Assembly: GCA_027488785.1 (NCBI GenBank)
Contig: JAIYAY010000025.1
Span: forward strand, 62,001 to 126,000
Length of the DNA stretch: 64,000 nt
From: Sphingomonadales bacterium
GTDB lineage: Bacteria > Pseudomonadota > Alphaproteobacteria > Sphingomonadales > Sphingomonadaceae
Direction of reading: 5' to 3'
Position 1 is the stretch's first letter. Every line of letters begins with the position of its first letter. The notes beneath the pieces were generated by a model. That model had not been told where the DNA came from. It did no database searches and saw only the letters and a program-made list of their open reading frames with translations. A program made the position numbers and the translations under genes. Positions 9,115-17,820 of the stretch are shown here, piece after piece.

Positions 9115-10365
9115 TTATTCGCTTCTCAGCGCTTCAATCGGCGATAATCGTGATGCTCTGATGGCTGGATAACCTCCGAAAACTAGACCGATAATGGCGG
9201 AAAAAGCGACCGCCATTATCGCAGTGTCAAAGCCAATTGGCGCCGGGAATTCAGCCACACGTTCGAAAATGGAGGCCGCCAATATAGCCAGCGACAGCCC
9301 AATTGCACCGCCGATCACGCACAAAACAGCTGCCTCCACCAGAAACTGGTTGCGAATATCGCTTCGCTTTGCGCCCAACGCCATGCGCAGCCCAATTTCA
9401 CGGGTGCGTTCTGTGACACTAACCAGCATGATATTCATGATACCAATCCCGCCGACCAGCAGCGAAATCGATGCAATGGCGACAAGCACGGCCTGAAATA
9501 TTTGCGTTACTTCGCCCGTGGTTTCGGCAATTTCGGTTGTCGTGCGAACGGTGAACGGGTTGATCTTGCCTTTCGCTACACGATACCGGTCGCGCAACAA
9601 ACGCTCTATTTCCTTTTGCCCTGCAAGCAGCGCATCTTCATCCTCAAACCCGACAAAGATCAACGTCACATCGTCGGGGCCCTGCGTAGCGGTGGTCAAC
9701 AAACGTTGGCGCAACGTCGTTATTGGCACAACGATTTGGTCGTCATTATCATTGCCAAGGTTGCTGCCTTTGCTTTCGAGAAGACCAATCACGGTAAATG
9801 GCACGCGGTTAATCCGAATAGTTTCTCCGACCGGACTTGTTTCTGGGAACAATTTATTAGCTACGGTTTCGCCGATCACAGCGACGCGCGCCGCGGAACC
9901 AACGTCGCTTTGTGTTAGAAACCGGCCTTCGGATGCGGTGACGTTGGAGACTACACCATATTCAGGGGTCGCGCCGGTCGCCTGTGTCGTTGCACTTCGT
10001 CCCGGCGTAACAATTTGAACGCTGCTGCGGATTTGTGGAGCAACGGCGCTGACGCCCGATACCTCGCGCAGGATTGCCTGACCGTCGCGCTCGGTCAATC
10101 GCCCACGGTCGTTCGGTCGCGGGGGACCACTGCCGCTGTCGGGTTGCGGCACAACAATGGCCATGTTCGACCCCAAGGTCGCAATTTGCTGCGACACCGA
10201 AACCTGCGCACCATTGCCTACAGCAACGGCCAATATAACCGAGAATACGCCAATCATGACGCCCAAAGTGGTCAGGATTGAACGCATCAAATTGGTACGA
10301 AGCGCCGTTAGCGCAATCGCGACATTCACGCCCCACCCGGCAAGCGACGCAAGTAAGTCTTTCAT
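9115..10365 (-). CDS. MacB-like ABC transporter permease
   Basis: 416-residue permease of the MacB/FtsX type: one N-terminal membrane segment (about 24-50), a periplasmic MacB_PCD domain (about 50-270), then three C-terminal membrane segments in the FtsX domain (about 285-410) with the typical GGIGIMNIMLVSVTERTREIGLRMALGA motif family (written here as GGIGIMNIML and ERTREIGLR). Final gene of a three-gene unit; its ATG overlaps the stop of the ATPase gene by 4 bases. MacB-type proteins couple ATP hydrolysis to periplasmic extrusion of peptides, macrolides or siderophores via an adaptor and TolC. No TolC-like gene is nearby, so a distant one must be used. Confidence 0.9.
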   Translation of the reverse strand: MKDLLASLAGWGVNVAIALTALRTNLMRSILTTLGVMIGVFSVILAVAVGNGAQVSVSQQIATLGSNMAIVVPQPDSGSGPPRPNDRGRLTERDGQAILREVSGVSAVAPQIRSSVQIVTPGRSATTQATGATPEYGVVSNVTASEGRFLTQSDVGSAARVAVIGETVANKLFPETSPVGETIRINRVPFTVIGLLESKGSNLGNDNDDQIVVPITTLRQRLLTTATQGPDDVTLIFVGFEDEDALLAGQKEIERLLRDRYRVAKGKINPFTVRTTTEIAETTGEVTQIFQAVLVAIASISLLVGGIGIMNIMLVSVTERTREIGLRMALGAKRSDIRNQFLVEAAVLCVIGGAIGLSLAILAASIFERVAEFPAPIGFDTAIMAVAFSAIIGLVFGGYPAIRASRLSPIEALRSE

Positions 10366-11081
10366 GCCGCACTGGCCTTGCGTCGGGATTTCACCGCCGC
10401 GTCCTCAATGACCTGACCGTCGCGAAAGACAATCCGCCGCGCGGCAAATTCGGCGATATCGGGTTCGTGCGTGACGAGCACAACAGTAATGCCGTCGTCG
10501 TTCAACTTCTGGAAAATACCCATAATGTCCAAGGATGTTTGGGTATCAAGTGCGCCTGTTGGCTCGTCGGCCAGCAACATCAGCGGGTCTGTGACCAATG
10601 CCCGCGCGATCGCCACACGCTGTTGCTGACCACCCGAGAGCTTCGCGGGCGTATTTTGTAAGCGGTTGGCAAGGCCCATGGCCTCCAGCTTGTGCTGCGC
10701 GCGCTGGCGTCGCTCGGCATAGCCGATCCCGGCATAGATGAGCGGCACCGCAACATTATCGAGCGCACTGGTCCGCGCGAGCAGATTGAACTGCTGAAAC
10801 ACAAACCCGATCTTGCGATTGCGGATTTCGGCCAGCGCATCGCTATCGAGCAATTTGGTATCAATCCCGTCCAACAACAAAGTGCCTGATGTTGGAACAT
10901 CCAGGCACCCGATCATGTTCATGAAAGTCGATTTGCCCGATCCACTTGCGCCCATGATTGCGACAAATTCGCCACGCGAAATGGACAGAGAAACATTGTT
11001 GACCGCGTGGACAATTTCGCCGCCAATCGCATAGTCCTTGACCAAATCATGCGTTTCAAGAAGCGGCGTTGCCATCTTCAT
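10362..11081 (-). CDS. MacB-like ABC transporter ATP-binding protein
   Basis: 239-residue ATPase of the MacB/LolD subfamily. Walker A GASGSGKST (44-52), signature LSGGQQQR (148-155), Walker B LMLLADEPTG (167-176), and a switch His in LVTHEPD. In E. coli MacB the ATPase and permease are fused; here they are separate genes overlapping by 4 bases. The 5' end overlaps the adaptor gene: starting at 11081 (MKMATPLL) gives 26 bases of overlap, while ATG at 11075 (MATPLL) is an equally possible start. Confidence 0.92.
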   Translation of the reverse strand: MKMATPLLETHDLVKDYAIGGEIVHAVNNVSLSISRGEFVAIMGASGSGKSTFMNMIGCLDVPTSGTLLLDGIDTKLLDSDALAEIRNRKIGFVFQQFNLLARTSALDNVAVPLIYAGIGYAERRQRAQHKLEAMGLANRLQNTPAKLSGGQQQRVAIARALVTDPLMLLADEPTGALDTQTSLDIMGIFQKLNDDGITVVLVTHEPDIAEFAARRIVFRDGQVIEDAAVKSRRKASAA

Positions 11082-12336
11082 CCGCGCTTTCGTCGGTCTC
11101 TTTCTTGGGCTTCAGCGATTTTGTGCGCACCAGCACCTTGTCCCCCTTTTTCAGGCCCGAAACGACCTCGGTATACTCCTCGCCCTGCAAGCCCGTCCGT
11201 ATAGCTCTCCGTTCGGGTCGATAGGGATCATCACCCACCAGATATACTTTGGGAAGGGCATTGCCCTTTTTTGTAGTGTCCAACGCTGGCTTTTCTGCCG
11301 CAGCTGTTGGCCGGTCCGCCAATCGCGGCCGAAACCGCATCGCGTTAGTGGGAACCCGCGTGACATTTTTCCTGACGTCCGTGATGATTTCGACATTGGC
11401 GGTCATTCCGGGAAGCAACTTTCCATTCACATTATCGACATCGATAATCACGAGGTAGCTGACGACATTTTGCGCCTCGACTGGCGCTTGCCGGACTTGC
11501 CGGACCTTAGCCTTGAATACATCATCGGGATAACTATCAACGGTGAAGCTGACCATTTGTCCCGCACGAACTTGCCCGATATCAGCCTCATCAACCGATG
11601 CCTCAACCTGCATCTTGGTCGTATCTGCCGCAATTTCGAACAAATTCGGCGTCTGAAAACTGGCGGCAACGGTCGTTCCCGGTTCAACCAATTTGTTGAT
11701 GATTACTCCGCTCGCAGGCGCAACGATAACGGTCCGCTTAAGATCTAGTGTCGCCGAAGACAGTTCAGCATTGCCCTGCCGGATTTGCGCGCCGCCACTT
11801 TGCGTTTGCGCCAAGGCGACCTGCAACGCGTTGCGCGCGCTGTTCAGCTTGCTTTGCGCGATATCAAGGCCCGCCTTTGACACAAATCCGCGTTCTGCCA
11901 GCGCCTTTTGCCTATCAAAATCGCGCTCTTGAATTTCCAGCTCCGCACGCGCACGCGCCACATTGGCTGTCGTCTGTTGAAGATTGGCCCGTGCCACGGC
12001 AACCTGCGCCTCGGATTGTTCCACCCGCGCACGCACCCGCGTCGGGTCAATCTCGGCCAACACCTGCCCTGCCCGCACGCGCGAATTGAAATCAACGTAG
12101 ACCTTGGTGATTTGCCCCGAAACTTCGGCGCCTACCTTGATGGTGTTCAGCGCCCGCACTTTGCCGCTTGCGGAAACCTTGCGGATGACATCGCCGCGCG
12201 TGACAGCCTCGCTGACATATACATAGTCAGGCGGCGTCGGACGAATGATCCGGTACACAATGAATAACAGCACCAGCGCAATCAACACCGACCAAATCGG
12301 ATGACGCTTTGTCCATGAAATGAAGGTGGTTAGCAT
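11056..12336 (-). CDS. MacA-like periplasmic adaptor (HlyD/MFP family)
   Basis: 426-residue membrane-fusion protein. One N-terminal membrane anchor (about 14-28), a lipoyl/barrel-sandwich half, a long alpha-hairpin (about 85-165, Ala/Gln/Arg-rich with RAGQVLAEIDPTRVRARVEQ-like start), second lipoyl half (APASGVIINK), beta-barrel domain and membrane-proximal domain, with a charged Lys/Glu tail. First gene of the MacAB-like set. The ATG at 12336 is chosen because GGGG sits 5 bases upstream and the membrane anchor begins at once; a GTG ten codons upstream is the alternative. Links the inner-membrane MacB to an outer-membrane channel. Confidence 0.9.
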   Translation of the reverse strand: MLTTFISWTKRHPIWSVLIALVLLFIVYRIIRPTPPDYVYVSEAVTRGDVIRKVSASGKVRALNTIKVGAEVSGQITKVYVDFNSRVRAGQVLAEIDPTRVRARVEQSEAQVAVARANLQQTTANVARARAELEIQERDFDRQKALAERGFVSKAGLDIAQSKLNSARNALQVALAQTQSGGAQIRQGNAELSSATLDLKRTVIVAPASGVIINKLVEPGTTVAASFQTPNLFEIAADTTKMQVEASVDEADIGQVRAGQMVSFTVDSYPDDVFKAKVRQVRQAPVEAQNVVSYLVIIDVDNVNGKLLPGMTANVEIITDVRKNVTRVPTNAMRFRPRLADRPTAAAEKPALDTTKKGNALPKVYLVGDDPYRPERRAIRTGLQGEEYTEVVSGLKKGDKVLVRTKSLKPKKETDESADEDGNAAS

Positions 12337-12528
12337 ATTACCCCGACCAATGCCGTTTGTTCGCACTCGCTGTATCTTGAGTTATGGAAACTGGCTAGCG
12401 GTTATGTGGGGGTGGGGATGATACGCCGTTCGCGAATGGTAATGACCTGCCAAACTGTAGGACGCGTTTTGCGGTCTAAAGCCAGTCTCGACTTGTAAAT
12501 TTTAGTATTAACTACATGACGTTACTTG

Positions 12529-12554
12529 CCAATCTGGCTGATTGGTCCAGATTG
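12529..12554 (+). promoter_or_regulatory. Overlapping inverted repeats, possible operator
   Basis: CAATCTGG (12530-12537) is the exact inverse complement of CCAGATTG (12547-12554) with a 9-base spacer; within it CCAATC (12529-12534) and GATTGG (12540-12545) form a second dyad. It lies about 45 bases before the downstream lipoprotein gene. Regulator unknown. Confidence 0.35.
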
Positions 12555-12597
12555 ATACGCGAATAGGATTACTGCCGAGTCGGGGAGGGCGATGAGG

Positions 12598-13557
12598 ATG
12601 AAGGCCAATGCCAAGTCTTACAGTCGCTCCGCCTTATTTGCCGCAGCGTTGTTGATGAGCGGATGCGCGAGCCATTCATATATGGGTGTGTCGCTGGAGC
12701 CGGGGGGAGCTGATCCGGCGGTGCAGGCGTTGGCTATGCGCGCATCCACAGGCGACAAGCAGGCGCAGTTGGATTTGGGGATACGGTTTGAAGAGGGGGC
12801 TGACGTTGCTCGGGACCTCAACACAGCGAAAAAGCTGTACCGCCAAGCCGCGTCCGACAGCGACGGGACGATGTGGGTCTACACCCCGCCCGTGGGCAAT
12901 GGGACCAGTGGGCGGGTGGTTCCGGTCCAGTCGGGAACACAGCAATATGGCCTTGCCGAGGCGCAACAGAGACTTAACCAACTTAATGCCGCATCTCGCA
13001 AACAAGCGATTTCAAACACTCAACAGAACAACCCGCCTTCCATTACACCGGTTTCATCAATTGATGATGATGTTTCCCAAATCGTTAAAAGTTCTGTCGA
13101 TATCCGGGCGGCACCACAATTCAAATTTGATGGGTTGATTATTTACATACAATCCCAACCAACATCTGATGAAATTATTGAGTATTTAAAAAAAACATAT
13201 ACTGGAATTTCACAAAATAAATCAGAATATAATTGCCTATTACAAAGAAAGTATCTTGCAGAATATATTTTTAACCTATGTAATAAATTTATGTTAAAAA
13301 CAGTAAAATCTACAACCATATGGTTAACAGATGAAGATAGTAAAAATGGTTATCATTTTAGATGCAAAACAAATTTTGATGAGTGGTCAATTCTAACAAA
13401 GTATAATAAAAAAATTAATTCAAAGATGGCAATATCAGATTTGTGGCAAGGATATTCTTCTATTGAAGGTAGTTCCGGATATCATCGGGTTAATTTGGAA
13501 TTTATATCTTTAAGAAAATGTCTTTATTCTATTGATATTACTGAGGGATTTAAATAA
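12598..13557 (+). CDS. Sel1-like lipoprotein with AT-rich C-terminal domain of unknown function
   Basis: 319-residue predicted lipoprotein. The second of two close ATGs (12598) is preferred because GGGGAGGG (12582-12589) lies 8 bases before it, but only 2 bases before the first ATG at 12592. Signal peptide with lipobox LMSGC (Cys23). Residues about 40-130 resemble Sel1/TPR-like repeats (ALAMRASTGDKQAQLDLGIR, AEAQQRLNQL) with a WVYTPPVGNG insertion. From about residue 150 the DNA becomes strongly AT-rich (from roughly base 13040) and the protein Lys/Asn/Ile-rich with several Cys; I do not recognise this domain. The break suggests a resident lipoprotein 5' part joined to transferred sequence. 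Followed after 1 base by a small gene. Confidence 0.8.
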   Translation: MKANAKSYSRSALFAAALLMSGCASHSYMGVSLEPGGADPAVQALAMRASTGDKQAQLDLGIRFEEGADVARDLNTAKKLYRQAASDSDGTMWVYTPPVGNGTSGRVVPVQSGTQQYGLAEAQQRLNQLNAASRKQAISNTQQNNPPSITPVSSIDDDVSQIVKSSVDIRAAPQFKFDGLIIYIQSQPTSDEIIEYLKKTYTGISQNKSEYNCLLQRKYLAEYIFNLCNKFMLKTVKSTTIWLTDEDSKNGYHFRCKTNFDEWSILTKYNKKINSKMAISDLWQGYSSIEGSSGYHRVNLEFISLRKCLYSIDITEGFK

Positions 13558-13558
13558 A

Positions 13559-13789
13559 ATGAACGTTCAATCAAATTCTTCTTTAAACGCACTATCAACA
13601 GAACCGCGTTTCGAATATTTAAGTCCGCAAGCTAAGAAGCTTTTTGCTGACGCGAAAGCAAAATATTTGGCTTTGGTCGGCAACACGCCAGAAAATTCTC
13701 AGAAATTTGATAATTTCGTCAAAAATATCGATAATAACCGAAGCGTTGCAAATGCGAAAACCCCTAAATGGGTTTCGCTTGCAATGTAG
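13559..13789 (+). CDS. Small hypothetical protein downstream of the chimeric lipoprotein
   Basis: 76 residues, starting at the ATG one base after the lipoprotein stop (TAAAATG). Not recognised. Soluble, Asn/Lys/Ser-rich, no membrane segment, no cysteine; a short helical stretch around residues 20-37 (SPQAKKLFADAKAKYLAL). AT-rich like the 3' half of its neighbour, and probably translated by coupling since no Shine-Dalgarno is visible. The two may be one acquired unit. Confidence 0.6.
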   Translation: MNVQSNSSLNALSTEPRFEYLSPQAKKLFADAKAKYLALVGNTPENSQKFDNFVKNIDNNRSVANAKTPKWVSLAM

Positions 13790-14016
13790 GATTTGCTTTG
13801 AGATTCTGTGCGTTAATCTCGCATCTGATGCACGACCAGCTCTTTGAATGTGCTGAACCTCGCCTCGGCTTTCGGACCCGGTGAATCAACTGAGCAAAGT
13901 TGCGGTAAGTTTACAGAAATACAGCGTTTTCCGTATAAGTTTGTAAAGTTAGAATACCGGAGACAATTGCGTCATCCACGAAATAGGCGTTGATCCAACT
14001 TCCTCACCCCATAGCG

Positions 14017-14109
14017 CGTCATCCTGAAGGTGTTTCAGGATAACAGGCGACGGTTGTTCATTATCCTGGAGCCGTAGGCTGGCAGAGCCAAAACACGTTC
14101 AGGATGACG
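14017..14109. repeat. Degenerate copy of the dispersed TCATCCTGA-type inverted repeat
   Basis: Left arm 14017-14044 starts CGTCATCCTGAAG and ends TTTCAGGATAAC; a 15-base centre (14045-14059, containing GGCGACGGTTG) follows; the right arm ATTATCCTG (14060-14068) is interrupted by about 28 unrelated bases and resumes as GTTCAGGATGACG (14097-14109). The arm and centre match the intact copy at 33517-33587. Confidence 0.8.
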
Positions 14110-14212
14110 AATGAGTGGGCAATGCCGGTGACCGTTGCGTTCCCCAGAAAAGCTGTCAGGCAAGCCCTCCCATATCATTTTACCTGCTTTACCCCAAAAA
14201 GAAGGCTGTCTT

Positions 14213-14240
14213 TTGTCGATAAAAGAAATGTCTCTATTGT
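14213..14240 (+). promoter_or_regulatory. Possible promoter of the ferredoxin reductase gene
   Basis: TTGTCG (14213-14218) and TATTGT (14235-14240), 16-base spacer, about 50 bases before the start codon. Weak match to the sigma70 consensus. Confidence 0.3.
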
Positions 14241-14288
14241 AAATTGCTCGATTGCCGTCAAAGAGCGCCCTGAATTATGGAGTGAATC

Positions 14289-15041
14289 ATGGCATTTTCG
14301 ACTGTTAAGGTTTTGACCACGCATCATTGGAACGAGGGGTTGTTCTCCTTTTCGGTGTCACGGCCAGCCTCATTTCGCTTTGTGAGCGGTCAATTCGTCA
14401 TGATTGGTCTCATGGTCAATGGTAAGCCGTTGATGCGCGCGTATTCCATGGCTTCGCCGTTTTGGGATGAATCGCTCGAATTTTTAAGTATCATCGTTCC
14501 CGATGGCCCGCTCACCAGCCAATTGTGCAAAATCCAACCCGGCGACGAAATCCTTTTGGGTGCAAAACCAACTGGCACGCTGACGCTGGACGCGCTGCTG
14601 CCCGGAAAGCGGCTACATTTGATCGGCACTGGCACCGGATTGGCACCTTGGCTGTCGATCATTCGTGATCCCGAAGCATATGAACGCTATGAAAAGATAA
14701 CCGTGCAGCACACCGTGCGGCAGGTCGAGGATTTGGCGTTTCGCGATGTGTTGGAATCGCAACTCGCGGATGATCCTCTGGTTGCAGACGAAGCAAAGCA
14801 GAAGCTCATTTACGACCCGTCGGTTACCAAATGCCCGACTTGGACTGACGAAAATCGCCGCATCACGCAGCGCATTGAAAGCGGGGACTACCCACTCGAT
14901 CCCGAATTTGACCGAGTCATGCTCTGCGGCAGCATGGCGATGATCAAGGAGACGGGGGCGTTACTGGAAAGCCTTGGTTTCACCGAAGGTGCACAATCGC
15001 AACCCGGCACTTATGTTCTGGAACGCGCGTTTGTAGGCTAA
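14289..15041 (+). CDS. fpr: Ferredoxin--NADP(+) reductase (FPR type)
   Basis: 250-residue bacterial FPR: transfers electrons between NADPH and ferredoxin/flavodoxin, often in oxidative-stress defence. FAD-binding RAYSMASP (50-57), NADP-binding GTGTGLAPWLS (113 onward), a nucleotide-binding VMLCGSMAM segment, and a C-terminus (YVLERAFVG) of the subclass that ends soon after the Glu-Arg-Ala-Phe motif stacking on FAD. GGAG lies 6 bases before the ATG. Single gene, convergent with the XpaC-like gene. Confidence 0.93.
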   Translation: MAFSTVKVLTTHHWNEGLFSFSVSRPASFRFVSGQFVMIGLMVNGKPLMRAYSMASPFWDESLEFLSIIVPDGPLTSQLCKIQPGDEILLGAKPTGTLTLDALLPGKRLHLIGTGTGLAPWLSIIRDPEAYERYEKITVQHTVRQVEDLAFRDVLESQLADDPLVADEAKQKLIYDPSVTKCPTWTDENRRITQRIESGDYPLDPEFDRVMLCGSMAMIKETGALLESLGFTEGAQSQPGTYVLERAFVG

Positions 15042-15058
15042 CGACTGGCCTAGCCGCC

Positions 15059-15775
15059 CTACCCGTTTGTGTCGGCATTATCATAGCGCATTTCAAGATA
15101 ACGCCCACGCACAGCAAGCTTATCCAGCTCTCCACGTGCGATTTGACCGGTCATAGTCTCAATTTCGCGATCAATGGTTCTCAGTCCGTCAACAAGCTGC
15201 TGCGCTGGTGTTTTTCCTGCATGTTCTTTGTGTTTCAGGCTGTCGGGGATTTTCTTATAGCCATTAATAAGCTCAGGCAGATGCTCGCCCACCAGCTTGC
15301 GCACTTCGCGCGCCGCCGGGTCATTTTCGTCCAATGTCTGCAATTGCGGCGCGAGCTGATCCAACCGTAAGCCAATATCCTGCATCAAAGTAACTGCGGG
15401 TGCTGGCAAGGCCGGGCGCTGCGCCTCCAACCAGATTTCGGTCTTGCCCGCCAAAGTTGGCAAATCCGTAACACGCAGGCTCTCCGCAGTAGGCATGGGC
15501 ATTTCGGGATAGCGCATGAACACATAAGCCGCCGCCGTGCCGATGATGCCGGTAATCATCACACCCCAAAAACCGATGCCGTCAATGATCGCGCCGACAA
15601 TGCCAGCGCCGATCAAGACCACGCCTATAGCGACGACGGCCTTACTTAGTTTGCCCCAAAAATGCGCACGGCGCAGCGCCTGTGATTTAGAGCCAATGGG
15701 CTTCATCCGCACATTGCGCAAGGACCGCGCCGCCGCGTTGAGGGTTTCGTTCGAGTTGGATGCCGGGTTGTTCAT
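15059..15775 (-). CDS. XpaC-like membrane protein (partner of TelA)
   Basis: 238 residues with two adjacent hydrophobic segments (about 46-66 and 69-88), a short basic N-terminus, then a helical cytoplasmic part with many Leu heptads (about 100-230). Weakly resembles the XpaC family (5-bromo-4-chloroindolyl phosphate hydrolysis-type proteins), usually encoded next to TelA/KlaA-family proteins, as here: the telA-like gene lies 34 bases upstream on the same strand. Function unknown; the pairing is the main support for the family assignment. Confidence 0.65.
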   Translation of the reverse strand: MNNPASNSNETLNAAARSLRNVRMKPIGSKSQALRRAHFWGKLSKAVVAIGVVLIGAGIVGAIIDGIGFWGVMITGIIGTAAAYVFMRYPEMPMPTAESLRVTDLPTLAGKTEIWLEAQRPALPAPAVTLMQDIGLRLDQLAPQLQTLDENDPAAREVRKLVGEHLPELINGYKKIPDSLKHKEHAGKTPAQQLVDGLRTIDREIETMTGQIARGELDKLAVRGRYLEMRYDNADTNG

Positions 15776-15809
15776 GTCAGAAAATCGGTCACTAATGGGT
15801 ATTGCACTA

Positions 15810-17018
15810 TCACCCCTCTAACGCCGCAAGCAAACCGCTGTCCTGCGTTGCCTTTACCGCCTGCGCCTGACCTTCGGCGCGGGCGATATAACCCTTGGAC
15901 TTTTCCACTTCTTTCTCCAGCGCATCTGATGTCTGCTTCATGCTGTCGAGCGCCTTCAGCTTAAAGGTATCGATAGCGTCCATCGTGTCATAGATATTCT
16001 GAAACGCACGGCTTAATGTTTCCAATGGAATGGTCGACGCCGCCGCTTGTTCATGGATGCGCCCCGTATTGTCCCGCAGCAATTGGCCCGTACTATCAAT
16101 GATATTGGCTGTTGTGGTGTTCAGCGATGTGATTTGGTCCAGTACCAGCTTCTGATTGGTCATGGCTTGCGCCACCGTGACCGCCGTACCCAGTGCGCCT
16201 ACGGTCGTTGTCGATGCACGGTCAACGCCCTTTACCAACTCCACATTGTTCTTTTTCACCAGATCAAGCGCGAGATAGCCTTGCACCGTCACGGCCATCT
16301 GCGTCAGCAAATCCTGCGTCCGCTGACGTACATAGAATAACGCACTTTCCTTGATCGCGCGCGACTTGGCAGGGTCGGACAACTCAAGTTCAGCCGCCTT
16401 TTCCTCCAGCTTTGTATCCAGCTGCTTGGACATGACGATCATTTGTTCCAGCTTGCCCATGGCAACCCAGAGATTTTGCCGCTCCACATCAATGGCAGCA
16501 TTGTCCATCAGCAGCTCGTCTTTGCCGTTGCCAAGCCGCCCGAGGATCGAGCTGATATGCGTTTGCGAACTTTGATAGCTGTCGAAATAATTGCGTAATT
16601 TATTGCCAAAGGGAATGATGCCAAACAGCTTCTGCTTGGTCATCAGATTGCCCTTTTTGGAAGGATCCAAGTCTTCAACTACGCGGCGCAACTCGGCCAA
16701 ATCCGCGCCAACACCAGATTGTTCATCCATGCGGCGGATGGGCTTGTCCAAGAAGCGGTTCGATTGCGCCGACGCTTCCATGATTTCCTTGCGGCCCATG
16801 TTGGTGAGCTGGTCAACCCGCTTACCGAATTCAGGGCTGTTGACGTCCTGCGCAATCAGGTCAGCGACATAGGCATCCACACGTTGTGCCAGCTTGCTTT
16901 GCTGCTCATCGGTTACTGGAACCAGCCCCATCGCCTGTTGTGGCGTCACGGTGGGTACAGGGTCCGGCGGAGTAAGCTTCAGCTCTTGCACGGTCGTGGT
17001 TGCAGTTTCAGTCGACAT
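15810..17018 (-). CDS. Toxic anion resistance protein, TelA/KlaA family
   Basis: 402-residue, mostly alpha-helical, soluble protein with long coiled-coil stretches. Family features: the FGKRVDQLTNMGRKEIMEAS region, FGIIPFGNKLRNYFDSYQSSQ, and the C-terminal LETLSRAFQNIYDTMDAIDTF block. The TelA family was first linked to tellurite resistance; in many bacteria it is chromosomal with an envelope-stress role, exact activity unknown. Start at 17018 (MSTETAT) has AGAGGGA about 10 bases upstream; a longer form starting at 17039 has none. Probably co-transcribed with the XpaC-like gene. Confidence 0.88.
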   Translation of the reverse strand: MSTETATTTVQELKLTPPDPVPTVTPQQAMGLVPVTDEQQSKLAQRVDAYVADLIAQDVNSPEFGKRVDQLTNMGRKEIMEASAQSNRFLDKPIRRMDEQSGVGADLAELRRVVEDLDPSKKGNLMTKQKLFGIIPFGNKLRNYFDSYQSSQTHISSILGRLGNGKDELLMDNAAIDVERQNLWVAMGKLEQMIVMSKQLDTKLEEKAAELELSDPAKSRAIKESALFYVRQRTQDLLTQMAVTVQGYLALDLVKKNNVELVKGVDRASTTTVGALGTAVTVAQAMTNQKLVLDQITSLNTTTANIIDSTGQLLRDNTGRIHEQAAASTIPLETLSRAFQNIYDTMDAIDTFKLKALDSMKQTSDALEKEVEKSKGYIARAEGQAQAVKATQDSGLLAALEG

Positions 17019-17101
17019 GGCCAAAAATCCCTCTGTCATTGGTTATGAAATCAGATGGAACCTGTGCCTGACCATTTCAAGCATTTCCGTTCCCAGCTGT
17101 A

Positions 17102-17806
17102 TTATTTTTCTAATACAGCGTCACCTTGCTGCTTCAAAGCGGCTTCGACCAGCGGGGATAATCCTTCGACAACCCGCGACACGCCCTTGGCATTAGGATG
17201 AATGTTATCCGGCAGCATTAAGGCTGAATCCGTCACCACGCCATCGAGGAAAAAGGGATAAAGCGACGCATCATATTTGTCGGCAAGCGCCGGAAAAATC
17301 CCGTTGAAAGAATTTACATACTCTGCACCTAGGTTTGGCGCGGCCAACATACCCGTCAGCACCACAGGAATATCACGACGTTTCAATTCGTCCATCATCG
17401 CGGTCATATTCGCCATGGTTTCTGCAGGTTTTATTCCGCGCAACATGTCATTGCCGCCAAGGCCAAGCACGACCAAGTCAGGTTTTCGGTCCAGATTATC
17501 AAGCACGAAGGCCAGGCGCGTTTTACCAGCCGCTGTGGTGTCCCCCGACACGCCGGCATTATGCACCCGCGCGTTGATGCCATCTGCCTGCAATGCTGCC
17601 TGCAATTGCGGGGCAAGCCCTTCATTCGGCGCAAGGCGATATCCCGCATAAAGACTGTCGCCGAACGCTACGACCAATTGGTCATATTGCGCGACCTTTG
17701 CGGTTTCCCGAACTTCGGTCTTATTTTCTGCTACAGGGTTAGACCCGCATCCCGACAACCCTTGGATTGCGACACATAACGCCCCATATACCCAAAAACT
17801 TTTCAT
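17102..17806 (-). CDS. tesA: SGNH/GDSL-type esterase lipoprotein (TesA-like)
   Basis: 234-residue hydrolase of the multifunctional acyl-CoA thioesterase I / lysophospholipase L1 / arylesterase family. Lipobox LSGC with Cys20 predicts an envelope lipoprotein, whereas E. coli TesA is soluble periplasmic. Catalytic Ser51 in FGDSLYAGY, oxyanion Asn119 in GGND, and Asp200/His203 in DNIHP. AAGGA is 9 bases before the ATG at 17806, on the arm of a dyad shared with the divergent ybbA. The tesA-ybbA-ybbP neighbourhood is the same as in E. coli and many proteobacteria. Confidence 0.92.
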   Translation of the reverse strand: MKSFWVYGALCVAIQGLSGCGSNPVAENKTEVRETAKVAQYDQLVVAFGDSLYAGYRLAPNEGLAPQLQAALQADGINARVHNAGVSGDTTAAGKTRLAFVLDNLDRKPDLVVLGLGGNDMLRGIKPAETMANMTAMMDELKRRDIPVVLTGMLAAPNLGAEYVNSFNGIFPALADKYDASLYPFFLDGVVTDSALMLPDNIHPNAKGVSRVVEGLSPLVEAALKQQGDAVLEK

Positions 17807-17820
17807 AAGGACTTTTCCTT
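17807..17820. promoter_or_regulatory. Inverted AAGGA/TCCTT dyad supplying ribosome sites to two divergent genes
   Basis: AAGGA (17807-17811), spacer CTTT (17812-17815), TCCTT (17816-17820). The left arm is the Shine-Dalgarno for ybbA (TTG at 17819, 7-base spacing); the right arm read on the other strand is that of tesA (ATG at 17806, 9-base spacing). Only 12 bases separate the two start codons, so each gene's promoter must lie in the other's coding sequence. Confidence 0.75.

Larger units (their letters stand above)
13790..14288. other. Intergenic region before the ferredoxin reductase gene
   Basis: 499 bases with no convincing gene. It holds a degenerate copy of the dispersed repeat at 14017-14109 and a possible promoter at 14213-14240. 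A 70-codon frame at 14104-14316 overlaps both the repeat and the next gene and has no recognisable protein. Confidence 0.6.

Noticed and set aside
14104-14316. A 70-codon frame upstream of fpr
   Set aside because: Begins inside the dispersed repeat and runs into fpr in another frame; no ribosome site.
15810-17018. A dedicated tellurite-resistance operon
   Set aside because: Only a TelA-family gene with an XpaC-like partner is present; no terZABCDE or other tellurite genes, and chromosomal TelA proteins are widespread.
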